From contig JAFQOB010000231.1 in assembly GCA_017395725.1 (NCBI GenBank), forward strand, positions 1 to 8,093: 8,093 nt of DNA, written 5' to 3'. The translations under genes were made by a program, and so were the position numbers. The notes under the pieces are model-generated. The model was not told the origin of the DNA. It did no database searches and saw only the letters and a program-made list of their open reading frames with translations. Of the stretch, positions 1 through 5,661 are shown one piece after another. Numbering within the stretch: position 1 is the first letter of the stretch; each line of letters opens with the position of its first letter. The stretch comes from Clostridia bacterium. GTDB taxonomy: Bacteria; Bacillota_A; Clostridia; Oscillospirales; CAG-272.

Positions 1-2
1 AT

Positions 3-635
3 TATGCATTCGACAATCTTAACTTCCCCCCTCAGCACCCTGCAAGAGAAAGCATGGACACATACTGGCTTGAGGGACACGATTCGGGAGAAGCTAACGA
101 AAAGCTTTGCCTCCGCCCCCACTTAACAGGCGGAAGCGTACGCTATATGCAAACACACAAGCCTCCCTACCGTTTTGTATATCCCGGCAGAGTTTACAGA
201 AACGAAACTACAGATGCGCGTCACGAAAGAGCATTCTTCCAGTATGAAGCTCTTATTGTAGACAAAGACCTTACCTTTACTTCCGGTAAAGTTATGATAA
301 AGAGTATTCTTTCAAAGGTATTCGGTCAAGACGTTCCCGTAAGAATGCGTGCGGGCTTCTTCCCCTTTGTTGAACCCGGTTTTGAAATCGATATGGGCTG
401 TCTTGTATGCGGCGGAAAGGGTTGCAGCGTATGCAAGCACGTAGGTTGGATTGAAATTATGCCCGGCGGCACACCTCACCCCAACGTTCTTCGCGCGGCA
501 GGTGTTGACCCTGATGAATACACAGGTTTCTACGTAAATATCGGTCTCGACCGACTTGTTATGATGCGTTACGGTGTTGATGACGTTCGTCTGTTTCACG
601 GTACAGACCTCAGATTCCTCAACCAGTTCCGCTAA
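3..635 (+). CDS. pheS: Phenylalanyl-tRNA synthetase alpha subunit, 3' part (partial)
   Basis: This is the C-terminal 210 residues of the catalytic alpha subunit, which with PheT forms the alpha2-beta2 enzyme that charges tRNA-Phe in the cytoplasm. The 5' end lies outside the window; the frame is open from base 3, so the in-frame ATG at 54 is internal. Class II synthetase motif 2 is visible (PGRVYRNETTDARHER, about bases 186-231), and motif 3 is GLDRLVMMRYG near 543-575. A four-cysteine cluster, C-x2-C-x4-C-x2-C, is encoded at 399-434 and looks like a zinc knuckle. My recollection is that some bacterial PheS proteins carry such a cluster and others lack it. The segment after it reads IMPGGTPHPNVL. 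The stop is 18 bases before pheT, so the two are co-transcribed. Identity is secure, and it is supported by the adjacent pheT. Confidence 0.97.
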   Translation, partial: YAFDNLNFPPQHPARESMDTYWLEGHDSGEANEKLCLRPHLTGGSVRYMQTHKPPYRFVYPGRVYRNETTDARHERAFFQYEALIVDKDLTFTSGKVMIKSILSKVFGQDVPVRMRAGFFPFVEPGFEIDMGCLVCGGKGCSVCKHVGWIEIMPGGTPHPNVLRAAGVDPDEYTGFYVNIGLDRLVMMRYGVDDVRLFHGTDLRFLNQFR

Positions 636-653
636 GAAACGGAGGTAAACATT

Positions 654-3092
654 ATGAAATTATCACTTAATTGGATAAAAGATTACGTAAAGCTTCCCGA
701 GGATATGGACCTTTCTCAATTGGCATTTGACCTTACAATGTCAACGGTTGAAGTTGAGGGCGCTCACGACCTCGGTAAACAGTTTGATAAAATTATTGTT
801 GGTATAATCAAAGAAGTGCAGCCTCACCCCAATGCAGACAAGCTCCGCGTATGCAAGGTGGATATCGGCACAGAAGAAATAAAGGATATCGTATGCGGCG
901 GCAGCAACCTTAAAGCAGGTATGAAGGTTGTAGTTGCTTGTCCGGGGGCAATGGTACGTTGGCACGGCGAAGGCGAACCCGTTGAAATAAAGAACGCAAA
1001 GCTTCGCGGTGTTGCAAGCTTCGGTATGATATGCGCATCGGTAGAAGTAGGTCTTGCCGACCTCTTCCCCGCAAACGACGACCACGAAATAATGGACGTT
1101 ACTTTCCTCGACGTTGCAGCAGGCACTCCTATTGCCGACGCTCTTGACCTTAACGATATTATTCTTGAAATAGACAACAAATCTATGACAAACCGCCCTG
1201 ACCTCTGGGGTCACTACGGTATTGCGAGAGAAATTGCGGCTCTTTACGACCTTCCTCTCGTTGAATTTGAAAAATATACTCCCGATACGGATAATGAATA
1301 TGACGTTCGTATTATTGACAGCGAAAGATGCCCCCGTTATATTGGCGCAAAGGTTGAAGGTCTTGGCATAAAGCCCTCTCCCTTTGAGATGCAGAGCCGT
1401 ATCTGGCGTGTGGGTATGCGTCCTATAAACGCTCTCGTTGATATTACAAACTACGTAATGTTGGCACTTGGTCAGCCCACCCACGTTTTTGATTCAAACC
1501 ATATTGTAGACCATATAGAAGTTCGCCGCGCAAATACAGGCGAAAAGCTTCAGCTTCTTAACGATAAGGATATTACGCTTACAACCGACGACCTCGTAAT
1601 TGCAGATGCAGAGGGTGCCGTTGCTTTGGCGGGTGTTATGGGCGGTGCAAAGGATTCCGTACTTCCCGAGACAAACAGCGTTATACTCGAGGTTGCAAAC
1701 TTTGATTCACGTACTGTAAGAAGAACTGCTCTTCGTTACGATAACAGAACAGAGGCTTCCTCACGTTACGAAAAGGCTATTGACCCCGAAAGATGCGACC
1801 TTGCACTTTCAATGTCAATGCAGTTGTTTAAAGAACTCTATCCCGAAATGAAAGTTACGGCTTTCAAAGACTTGTACGTAAATAAGCTTACAAAGAAAGA
1901 AATCGACGTTGATTTCGATTGGCTCGACAGACGTCTAGGTATGCGTATTCCTCAGGAAATCGTTGCAAGAAAGCTTGGAACTATGGGTTATGAAGTAACC
2001 TTTACCGATAAGGGTATGCACATTGTTGTTCCTACATGGCGTTCAACAGGCGACGTATCTATTAAGGCTGACATTATGGAAGAGGTTGCACGTATGTACG
2101 GCTACGAAAACTTCCAGCCCACACCTATTACAACGTCTTTTGACAGTGCGATAAACCAGCTTGATATGGACCTTGTACGCAAGGTTAAGGAATATCTTGC
2201 ATTCCGTTGCAATATGCAGGAAATATTTACGTATCCTTGGATGACGGATACCTACGTTAACGCTATTCTTCCCAACACAGAAGGCGTTTTGGCTCTGTCA
2301 ACTCCCCCCTCTCCTACAGAAAAGTATATTCGTTCAACACTCCTTCCCAATATTTGCAAGGCAATTGTAAAGAACGAACACTCCTTTGATGAATTTGCAA
2401 TATTTGAAGAAGCTCAGATTTTTGCCGATAAGGATTATACTTCACCTTACGACGAGAAAGAAAAGCTTCCCTATCAGCGTAAGCACCTCGGTTGTGCATT
2501 TGCGGGTAAGGCAGATAACGTTGCAGAGCTCTTCCGTAAGGCTAAGGGCGTTATCGGTATGATGCCTCGTTATACACATATGGAAGGCTTTACGTTCAAG
2601 CGTGAAGAAAAGCCTTATTGGGCAGACGAGACGGTTTGGATGAACGTATATCTCGGCGACAAAAAGATTGGTGATATGGGTCTCCTTTCAAGAAAAGCGG
2701 CTATTGCCTGCGGTATAAAAGTGCTTTCTGCAGTTCTTGTTGAGCTTGATATGGACGCATTTGTTCCTCTCAAGTCAAGAACGAACCGTTACGCACCTAT
2801 TCCCGAATTCCCCACAAATAACTTCGACCTTTCATTCTTGGTTGACTCTATGGTTAAGTGGGATGATATCTATGGGGCAGTTACAGGCAAGAAGACGGAA
2901 AATCTTCAGGAAGTGCTCTTTGTTGACGAATATAAGGGTAAACAGGTTCCCGAAGGCAAAAAGTCTGTTACTATACGTCTTGTTATCGGTTCTGACGAAA
3001 AGACACTTACGAGCAACGATATAGACAGCGTTGCAAACAGCGTTATGAAGAAGCTCACAAAGCAGCTCGGCGTTGAATTCCGTACAGTTTAA
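654..3092 (+). CDS. pheT: Phenylalanyl-tRNA synthetase beta subunit
   Basis: This is the 812-residue beta subunit, a normal length for bacterial PheT. It supports tRNA-Phe binding and editing of misacylated Tyr-tRNA-Phe. Domain order fits the family: an N-terminal tRNA-binding OB fold (about residues 40-150, with VQPHPNADKLRVCKVD), the B3/4 editing domain (about 210-385, with MRPINALVDITNYVMLALGQ followed by PTHVFD), the B5 domain (about 405-475), a degenerate class II core, and a C-terminal ferredoxin-like anticodon-binding domain (about 718-811, beginning near YAPIPEFPTNNFDLSFLVD). The start is ATG 654, with GGAGG at 641-645, eight bases upstream. It follows pheS by 18 bases and is the last gene of the operon, closed by hairpins just after the stop. 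No frameshift or missing domain is seen. Its base composition is more GC-rich than the regulator genes that follow. Confidence 0.98.
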   Translation: MKLSLNWIKDYVKLPEDMDLSQLAFDLTMSTVEVEGAHDLGKQFDKIIVGIIKEVQPHPNADKLRVCKVDIGTEEIKDIVCGGSNLKAGMKVVVACPGAMVRWHGEGEPVEIKNAKLRGVASFGMICASVEVGLADLFPANDDHEIMDVTFLDVAAGTPIADALDLNDIILEIDNKSMTNRPDLWGHYGIAREIAALYDLPLVEFEKYTPDTDNEYDVRIIDSERCPRYIGAKVEGLGIKPSPFEMQSRIWRVGMRPINALVDITNYVMLALGQPTHVFDSNHIVDHIEVRRANTGEKLQLLNDKDITLTTDDLVIADAEGAVALAGVMGGAKDSVLPETNSVILEVANFDSRTVRRTALRYDNRTEASSRYEKAIDPERCDLALSMSMQLFKELYPEMKVTAFKDLYVNKLTKKEIDVDFDWLDRRLGMRIPQEIVARKLGTMGYEVTFTDKGMHIVVPTWRSTGDVSIKADIMEEVARMYGYENFQPTPITTSFDSAINQLDMDLVRKVKEYLAFRCNMQEIFTYPWMTDTYVNAILPNTEGVLALSTPPSPTEKYIRSTLLPNICKAIVKNEHSFDEFAIFEEAQIFADKDYTSPYDEKEKLPYQRKHLGCAFAGKADNVAELFRKAKGVIGMMPRYTHMEGFTFKREEKPYWADETVWMNVYLGDKKIGDMGLLSRKAAIACGIKVLSAVLVELDMDAFVPLKSRTNRYAPIPEFPTNNFDLSFLVDSMVKWDDIYGAVTGKKTENLQEVLFVDEYKGKQVPEGKKSVTIRLVIGSDEKTLTSNDIDSVANSVMKKLTKQLGVEFRTV

Positions 3093-3101
3093 AAAATAAA
3101 A

Positions 3102-3117
3102 ACACCCGAAAGGGTGT
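3102..3117 (+). other. Short GNRA-loop hairpin after pheT
   Basis: Arms ACACCC (3102-3107) and GGGTGT (3112-3117) enclose a GAAA tetraloop, ten bases after the pheT stop. It lacks a downstream U-tract, so it is not a full terminator. It may protect the 3' end of the mRNA or help the stronger terminator downstream. The structure is seen in the sequence; the role is inferred. Confidence 0.55.
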
Positions 3118-3130
3118 GCACCATAAGGCT

Positions 3131-3172
3131 AAAAAGACGCATCATCTACATTGATGGTGCGTTTTTGTTTTT
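3131..3172 (+). terminator. Intrinsic terminator of the pheST operon
   Basis: The arms ACGCATCATC (3137-3146) and GATGGTGCGT (3153-3162) pair over ten positions with one T-G wobble around a six-base loop. They are followed by TTTTGTTTTT (3163-3172). An A-run (3131-3135) precedes the stem, so weak activity on the opposite strand is possible. It lies about 40 bases beyond the pheT stop. Confidence 0.88.
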
Positions 3173-3207
3173 CAACCCACAGTTGAAAAGACTCGTTTAA
3201 TCAGTTA

Positions 3208-3236
3208 TTGTCAACAGTAGATTACTGTGTTATAAT
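3208..3236 (+). promoter_or_regulatory. Sigma-A promoter of the first XRE gene
   Basis: The -35 element is TTGTCA (3208-3213, five of six consensus) and the -10 is TATAAT (3231-3236, perfect), with an ideal 17-base spacer. The predicted start is near 3243, giving a leader of about 40 bases before ATG 3281. Confidence 0.85.
3214..3228. promoter_or_regulatory. Putative operator palindrome inside the promoter spacer
   Basis: ACAGTA (3214-3219) and TACTGT (3223-3228) form a perfect 6-base inverted repeat around GAT, lying wholly between the -35 and -10 boxes. A dimeric HTH protein bound here would block RNA polymerase. The downstream XRE regulator is the natural candidate, as autorepression is common in this family. 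The palindrome is seen; the ligand is inferred. Confidence 0.5.
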
Positions 3237-3243
3237 GTAAATA

Positions 3244-3262
3244 CAAGGCAGGTACCACCTTG
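3244..3262. repeat. Imperfect inverted repeat in the XRE leader
   Basis: CAAGG (3244-3248) and CCTTG (3258-3262) flank nine bases that contain the palindrome GGTACC. It begins at the expected transcript 5' end. It could be a small 5' hairpin or a second regulator site. Only the symmetry itself is supported. Confidence 0.3.
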
Positions 3263-3280
3263 AAACTCGGAGGTGAACTT

Positions 3281-4069
3281 ATGAATATTGGAAACAAAAT
3301 AAAAGAATTGAGAAAGCAACGCGGTATTACTCAAGAAAAACTCGCAGAAAGTATAGGGGTTTCCTTTCAAGCGGTTAGCAAGTGGGAAAATAATATAGCA
3401 TTGCCGGATATTACGCTTGCTCCCGTACTTGCCAGCTACTTTGGTGTATCAATAGATGAACTTTTTGACCATAATCTTGAAGAAATCAGAAATGATGCTG
3501 TTTCTATAGCAAAGAAAAGTGTTAAATACCGTGAAACAAATCAAGAAGAAGGTTGTAGGATCATTGAAGAAGGACTGAAAAAATATCCAAATAATGATAT
3601 TTTACTGTGCAATCTTCTGTATTTAATAAACTATTGGAAAGAACCGGACAAAACCATAGATATAGCTTTAAAAGTTATTGATGTTACAAAGGACAATTCA
3701 ACAAAATACGATGCCCTTCGTTTTTTGGCGTACGCCTATAAAGCAAAAGGAGATCTTAACGGAGCTCGGTCAGCACTTGAACAAATACCTGAAATATATT
3801 TTTCGCGACTTTCCGAAATGGCATATATTTTGAGTGGAGAAGAAAAAATGAATGCTGCACAAAAACAATTGGGAGTTTCTTTGAGCAGCTTGATTGAAAT
3901 GCAGTCTCGTATTGCAGAATGTCACATTGAAAAAGGAGATATGCAATCTGCATTAAAGGAATATGAAAAAGCCATAGGAGTACTGGAATTATTAGAGGCA
4001 AGTGATGCGTGGAATTCCGAACGCAATTTTTTTAAAAAACAGATTTTATATGTAAAAGAACGACTATAA
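3281..4069 (+). CDS. XRE-family transcriptional regulator with TPR-like tail
   Basis: This is a 262-residue cytoplasmic DNA-binding protein. Residues about 4-62 form an XRE/Cro-CI helix-turn-helix (IKELRKQRGITQEKLAESIG then VSFQAVSKWENN, with the recognition helix around residues 28-38). The rest is helical. It has TPR-like pairs near residues 140-172 (AYAYKAKGDLNGARSALEQI) and 211-240 (IAECHIEKGDMQSALKEYEK). Such tails often serve for dimerisation or for sensing a peptide or partner. I chose ATG 3281 because GGAGGTG (3269-3275) lies just upstream of it; the TTG at 3260 is in frame but has no such site. The gene has its own promoter with a palindrome in the spacer, so autoregulation is likely. 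It is AT-rich compared with pheT and convergent with a second XRE gene. The target and the inducing signal are unknown. Confidence 0.9.
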   Translation: MNIGNKIKELRKQRGITQEKLAESIGVSFQAVSKWENNIALPDITLAPVLASYFGVSIDELFDHNLEEIRNDAVSIAKKSVKYRETNQEEGCRIIEEGLKKYPNNDILLCNLLYLINYWKEPDKTIDIALKVIDVTKDNSTKYDALRFLAYAYKAKGDLNGARSALEQIPEIYFSRLSEMAYILSGEEKMNAAQKQLGVSLSSLIEMQSRIAECHIEKGDMQSALKEYEKAIGVLELLEASDAWNSERNFFKKQILYVKERL

Positions 4070-4143
4070 TTTAAAGTAAAATTTTATTGGTGCATCACTT
4101 TTTGTATCTAAAAAAGCAGCACTTATTAGGAAAAACAGATAGA

Positions 4144-4184
4144 CCTTAGGGTGAAATCTGATTTATAAAAAGGCACCCCAAAGG
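4144..4184. other. Bulged hairpin in the gap between convergent XRE genes
   Basis: CCTT-a-GGGTG (4144-4153) can pair with CACCC-ca-AAGG (4174-4184), giving nine pairs with a small internal loop around a 20-base loop. No T-run follows. The role is unknown; it may only be the tail of the upstream transcript. Confidence 0.3.
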
Positions 4185-4205
4185 CTACTTCTCATAAGGA
4201 TGATT

Positions 4206-4236
4206 AAAACCTCGATGAAATTCATCGAGGTTTTTT
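4206..4236. terminator. Bidirectional intrinsic terminator between convergent genes
   Basis: AAAACCTCGATGAA (4206-4219) and its exact complement (4221-4234) form a near-perfect palindrome; a usable hairpin has about 12 pairs with a short A/T loop. T6 (4231-4236) follows on the plus strand. The A-run at 4206-4209 gives a T-run on the minus strand, so it can end both the plus-strand XRE transcript and the minus-strand one. Confidence 0.9.
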
Positions 4237-4273
4237 CTTGCGTCTACACAGTACAATTATGTGAATTTGTATA

Positions 4274-4789
4274 TCAATTTTTCTCTATTTTTTTATAAGC
4301 ATGGTTTTCAACATATATCATCATATTATTATATAAAACAGCATAAAATAACACGCTCAATAAACCCGAAACTGCTCCTATAAGTGCATGATCAACATTT
4401 TGAGATTTTAACACAATGCCCAAGCCACACCACACCATGAAAGAAAAAACAATTTTAAATCTATTTTCTTTTCTCCATTTTTTCTTGAAAAATGCTATTT
4501 TTTCTTTTAGTGTAAACGAACTATTTTCCAAAGCTTCCAATAAGTTGTTATCGGCGATCTTTTTATACTCATTGTCATCAATTTTTTCGCCAATAAAAAG
4601 CTCGTTCAGGGAAATGTGTAGTACGTTGCATAAATCTTGCATAATTGAAACATCAGGCAAATTCAAACCTCGTTCCCACTTTGAAACTGCATTTTTGCTT
4701 ATATTCAACCGCTCAGCTAATTGTTCCTGTGTTAAGAATTGTTTCTTTCTGTTTTCGGAAATGAATTTTCCGATTTTGATTTGATCCAC
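4274..4789 (-). CDS. Membrane-anchored XRE-family regulator
   Basis: This 171-residue protein has an N-terminal XRE helix-turn-helix (about residues 5-65, with ENRKKQFLTQEQLAERLNIS then KNAVSKWERG) and two C-terminal hydrophobic segments (about 111-128 and 135-160), with a basic run KKKWRK just before the first. This predicts a DNA-binding domain tethered to the cytoplasmic membrane. The start is GTG at 4789, supported by AAAGGAG (minus strand, 4799-4805) nine bases upstream. It is convergent with the TPR-type XRE gene and shares its terminator. A palindrome covers its -10 box, which suggests autorepression. HTH plus two-TM proteins occur in Firmicutes, sometimes next to a transporter or membrane target, but none is present here. 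The target is unknown. Confidence 0.88.
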   Translation of the reverse strand: MDQIKIGKFISENRKKQFLTQEQLAERLNISKNAVSKWERGLNLPDVSIMQDLCNVLHISLNELFIGEKIDDNEYKKIADNNLLEALENSSFTLKEKIAFFKKKWRKENRFKIVFSFMVWCGLGIVLKSQNVDHALIGAVSGLLSVLFYAVLYNNMMIYVENHAYKKIEKN

Positions 4790-4812
4790 AAATAATCACT
4801 CCTTTGCAAAAA

Positions 4813-4826
4813 AGTATATCATATAC
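4813..4826 (-). promoter_or_regulatory. Extended -10 promoter overlapped by a palindrome
   Basis: On the minus strand TGATATACT supplies an extended -10 (TGn then TATACT, plus-strand 4813-4818, five of six consensus). No good -35 is visible. GTATAT (4814-4819) and ATATAC (4821-4826) form a perfect 6-base inverted repeat around one base, lying directly on this element. It is a likely operator, and the membrane-anchored XRE protein is the obvious candidate to bind it. Confidence 0.5.
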
Positions 4827-4974
4827 ATTCACCTTGATACACATACTTGCGGTTTACTTTCTAAAATTATCATTAATTTTGTTGAAACCGGAATGAAAAT
4901 AATTACTCTCTGTCTTAACAGAACCAGCATCGCATTTGTATGTACAAAAGCTGACAAGGGCTAAGCCCAAACCC

Positions 4975-5325
4975 TTATTTTGATTTAATGGTTTTAAGTG
5001 AAGAAATTAACATTCTGCGGATGGCACCGCAATCGTTTTGTAATGTTTTATAATCTTCTCCGTTCATACAATTAGTTTCAAATAGAAGTTCAAGCCAATA
5101 TTCCGTTTCGTAACACTCTTTTTGAGCAATTTCAAGTTTAGAAATAAAATCTTTTGTCCCCTGTGCGTATTGTGCTTCGTGTAAATTTGCACCGATTGAA
5201 GTGGCAGAGCGAAGTAATTGATTGATTAAAACTGATTCTTTATGATTTGATTTCATATCACGGCAGAGAAAAACAACAGTTTTTGCAAACTCTTTTGTCT
5301 TATCTCTTAAAATGCTGTCAGCCAT
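4975..5325 (-). CDS. Four-helix-bundle protein, S23/23S rRNA IVS family
   Basis: This is a 116-residue, all-helical soluble protein. The segment LLRSATSIGANLHEAQYAQG (residues 38-57), then DFISKLEIAQKECYETEYWL, is the signature of the S23/IVS four-helix-bundle family. The family was first noted as an open reading frame inside intervening sequences of some bacterial 23S rRNA genes. It is related to the Avd accessory protein of diversity-generating retroelements, and members are widespread as stand-alone genes of unknown role. I chose ATG 5325: AGAGG (minus strand, 5334-5338) is eight bases upstream, whereas the in-frame GTG at 5334 falls within that ribosome binding site. It has its own promoter, and that promoter abuts a hairpin array upstream. 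No rRNA sequence or reverse transcriptase lies in the window. The family call is confident; the function is not known. Confidence 0.9.
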   Translation of the reverse strand: MADSILRDKTKEFAKTVVFLCRDMKSNHKESVLINQLLRSATSIGANLHEAQYAQGTKDFISKLEIAQKECYETEYWLELLFETNCMNGEDYKTLQNDCGAIRRMLISSLKTIKSK

Positions 5326-5344
5326 AGTTATCACCTCTAAATTT

Positions 5345-5372
5345 ATTATACATGAAAATGATAGTCTTTCAA
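5345..5372 (-). promoter_or_regulatory. Sigma-A promoter of the four-helix-bundle gene
   Basis: On the minus strand the -35 is TTGAAA (plus 5367-5372) and the -10 is TATAAT (plus 5345-5350), with a 16-base spacer. The predicted start near 5338 leaves a very short leader that begins at the ribosome binding site. The upstream end of the -35 box touches the first linker of the hairpin array. Confidence 0.75.
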
Positions 5373-5573
5373 GTGATATTCCGACTTTGTCGGAGTGATA
5401 TTATTGCCCTATGGCAATAGTGTTATTGAAACCTCTCGGTTTCAGTGTTATTTCATTCGCCGCCAAAACTCGCGAAGCGAATACCACTCGGCATAAGCCG
5501 AATATCACTGCGAAGCAATAGAACTCGCCTAAGGCGAATAAAACTGCGAGACTTCCTTATGAGAAGTCTCGCA
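5372..5573. repeat. Array of eight hairpins with AGTNNTATT linkers and a polarity switch
   Basis: This gene-free stretch carries eight hairpins: CCGAC/GTCGG (5381-5393), ATTGCC/GGCAAT (5403-5418), GAAACC/GGTTTC (5428-5443), TCGC/GCGA (5470-5480), TCGGC/GCCGA (5488-5501), TGC/GCA (5509-5517), TCGCC/GGCGA (5525-5537) and an 11-bp stem (5545-5573). The stem sequences differ yet each is self-complementary. Linkers in the left half are AGTGATATT (5372, 5394) and AGTGTTATT (5419, 5444). In the right half they appear as the reverse complement: AATACCACT (5480), AATATCACT (5501), AATAGAACT (5517) and AATAAAACT (5537). The orientation flips around 5453-5469. Spacing is irregular (16-25 bases), so it is not a simple tandem repeat or a CRISPR. 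It could be DNA that forms cruciforms, or an RNA. Confidence 0.85.
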
Positions 5574-5588
5574 ACGGGTGCTTTTTTT
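5545..5588 (+). terminator. Terminator closing the hairpin array
   Basis: The 11-base arms TGCGAGACTTC (5545-5555) and GAAGTCTCGCA (5563-5573) pair perfectly around a 7-base loop. A run of seven T (5582-5588) follows after eight bases. The spacing is looser than in a classic terminator, but the stem is strong. It would stop plus-strand transcription through the array before the GH20 promoter. Confidence 0.65.
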
Positions 5589-5600
5589 ATTTCCATTACA

Positions 5601-5629
5601 TTGACAATACATTTTTGCTGTGTTAAACT
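5601..5629 (+). promoter_or_regulatory. Promoter of the GH20 gene
   Basis: A consensus -35 TTGACA (5601-5606) is followed, after a 17-base spacer, by TAAACT (5624-5629). A TGn extension (5621-5623) makes up for the imperfect -10. The predicted start near 5636 gives a leader of about 26 bases. Confidence 0.7.
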
Positions 5630-5661
5630 GAACCAAAGCAATGGTATAGGAGGATAGAGAT

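Noticed and set aside
741..1484. Long minus-strand frames inside pheT (741-1484, 824-1180) and inside GH20 (6030-6332, 6043-6582, 6444-6710, 6640-7167)
   Set aside because: They are antisense shadows of strongly supported genes, with no family resemblance and no start signals.
3260..3280. Upstream TTG start for the TPR-type XRE gene
   Set aside because: It would translate through the GGAGGTG ribosome binding site of ATG 3281 and adds residues that are not part of the HTH domain.
4416..4784. Plus-strand 122-codon frame opposite the membrane-anchored XRE gene
   Set aside because: The minus-strand frame has a clear XRE domain, ribosome binding site and terminator; the plus-strand frame is its complement.
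4951..4980. Terminator for the four-helix-bundle gene
   Set aside because: GGGC/GCCC around TAA lies just after the stop on the minus strand, but the stem is only four or five pairs and the following T-content is weak.
5326..5334. Upstream GTG start for the four-helix-bundle gene
   Set aside because: The GTG overlaps the AGAGGTG ribosome binding site that serves ATG 5325 at normal spacing.
5372..5573. CRISPR array
   Set aside because: Linkers are only nine bases, units are 16-25 bases, the intervening sequences are themselves palindromes, the orientation flips midway, and no cas gene is present.
4975..5573. Diversity-generating retroelement, because the protein family is related to Avd
   Set aside because: There is no reverse transcriptase, no template/variable repeat pair, and no adenine-specific variation visible in the window.
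5445..5657. Plus-strand 70-codon frame, and minus-strand frames at 5453-5641 and 5529-5750
   Set aside because: They lie across the hairpin array and the GH20 promoter, have no ribosome binding sites, and encode arginine/serine-rich text from the palindromes.
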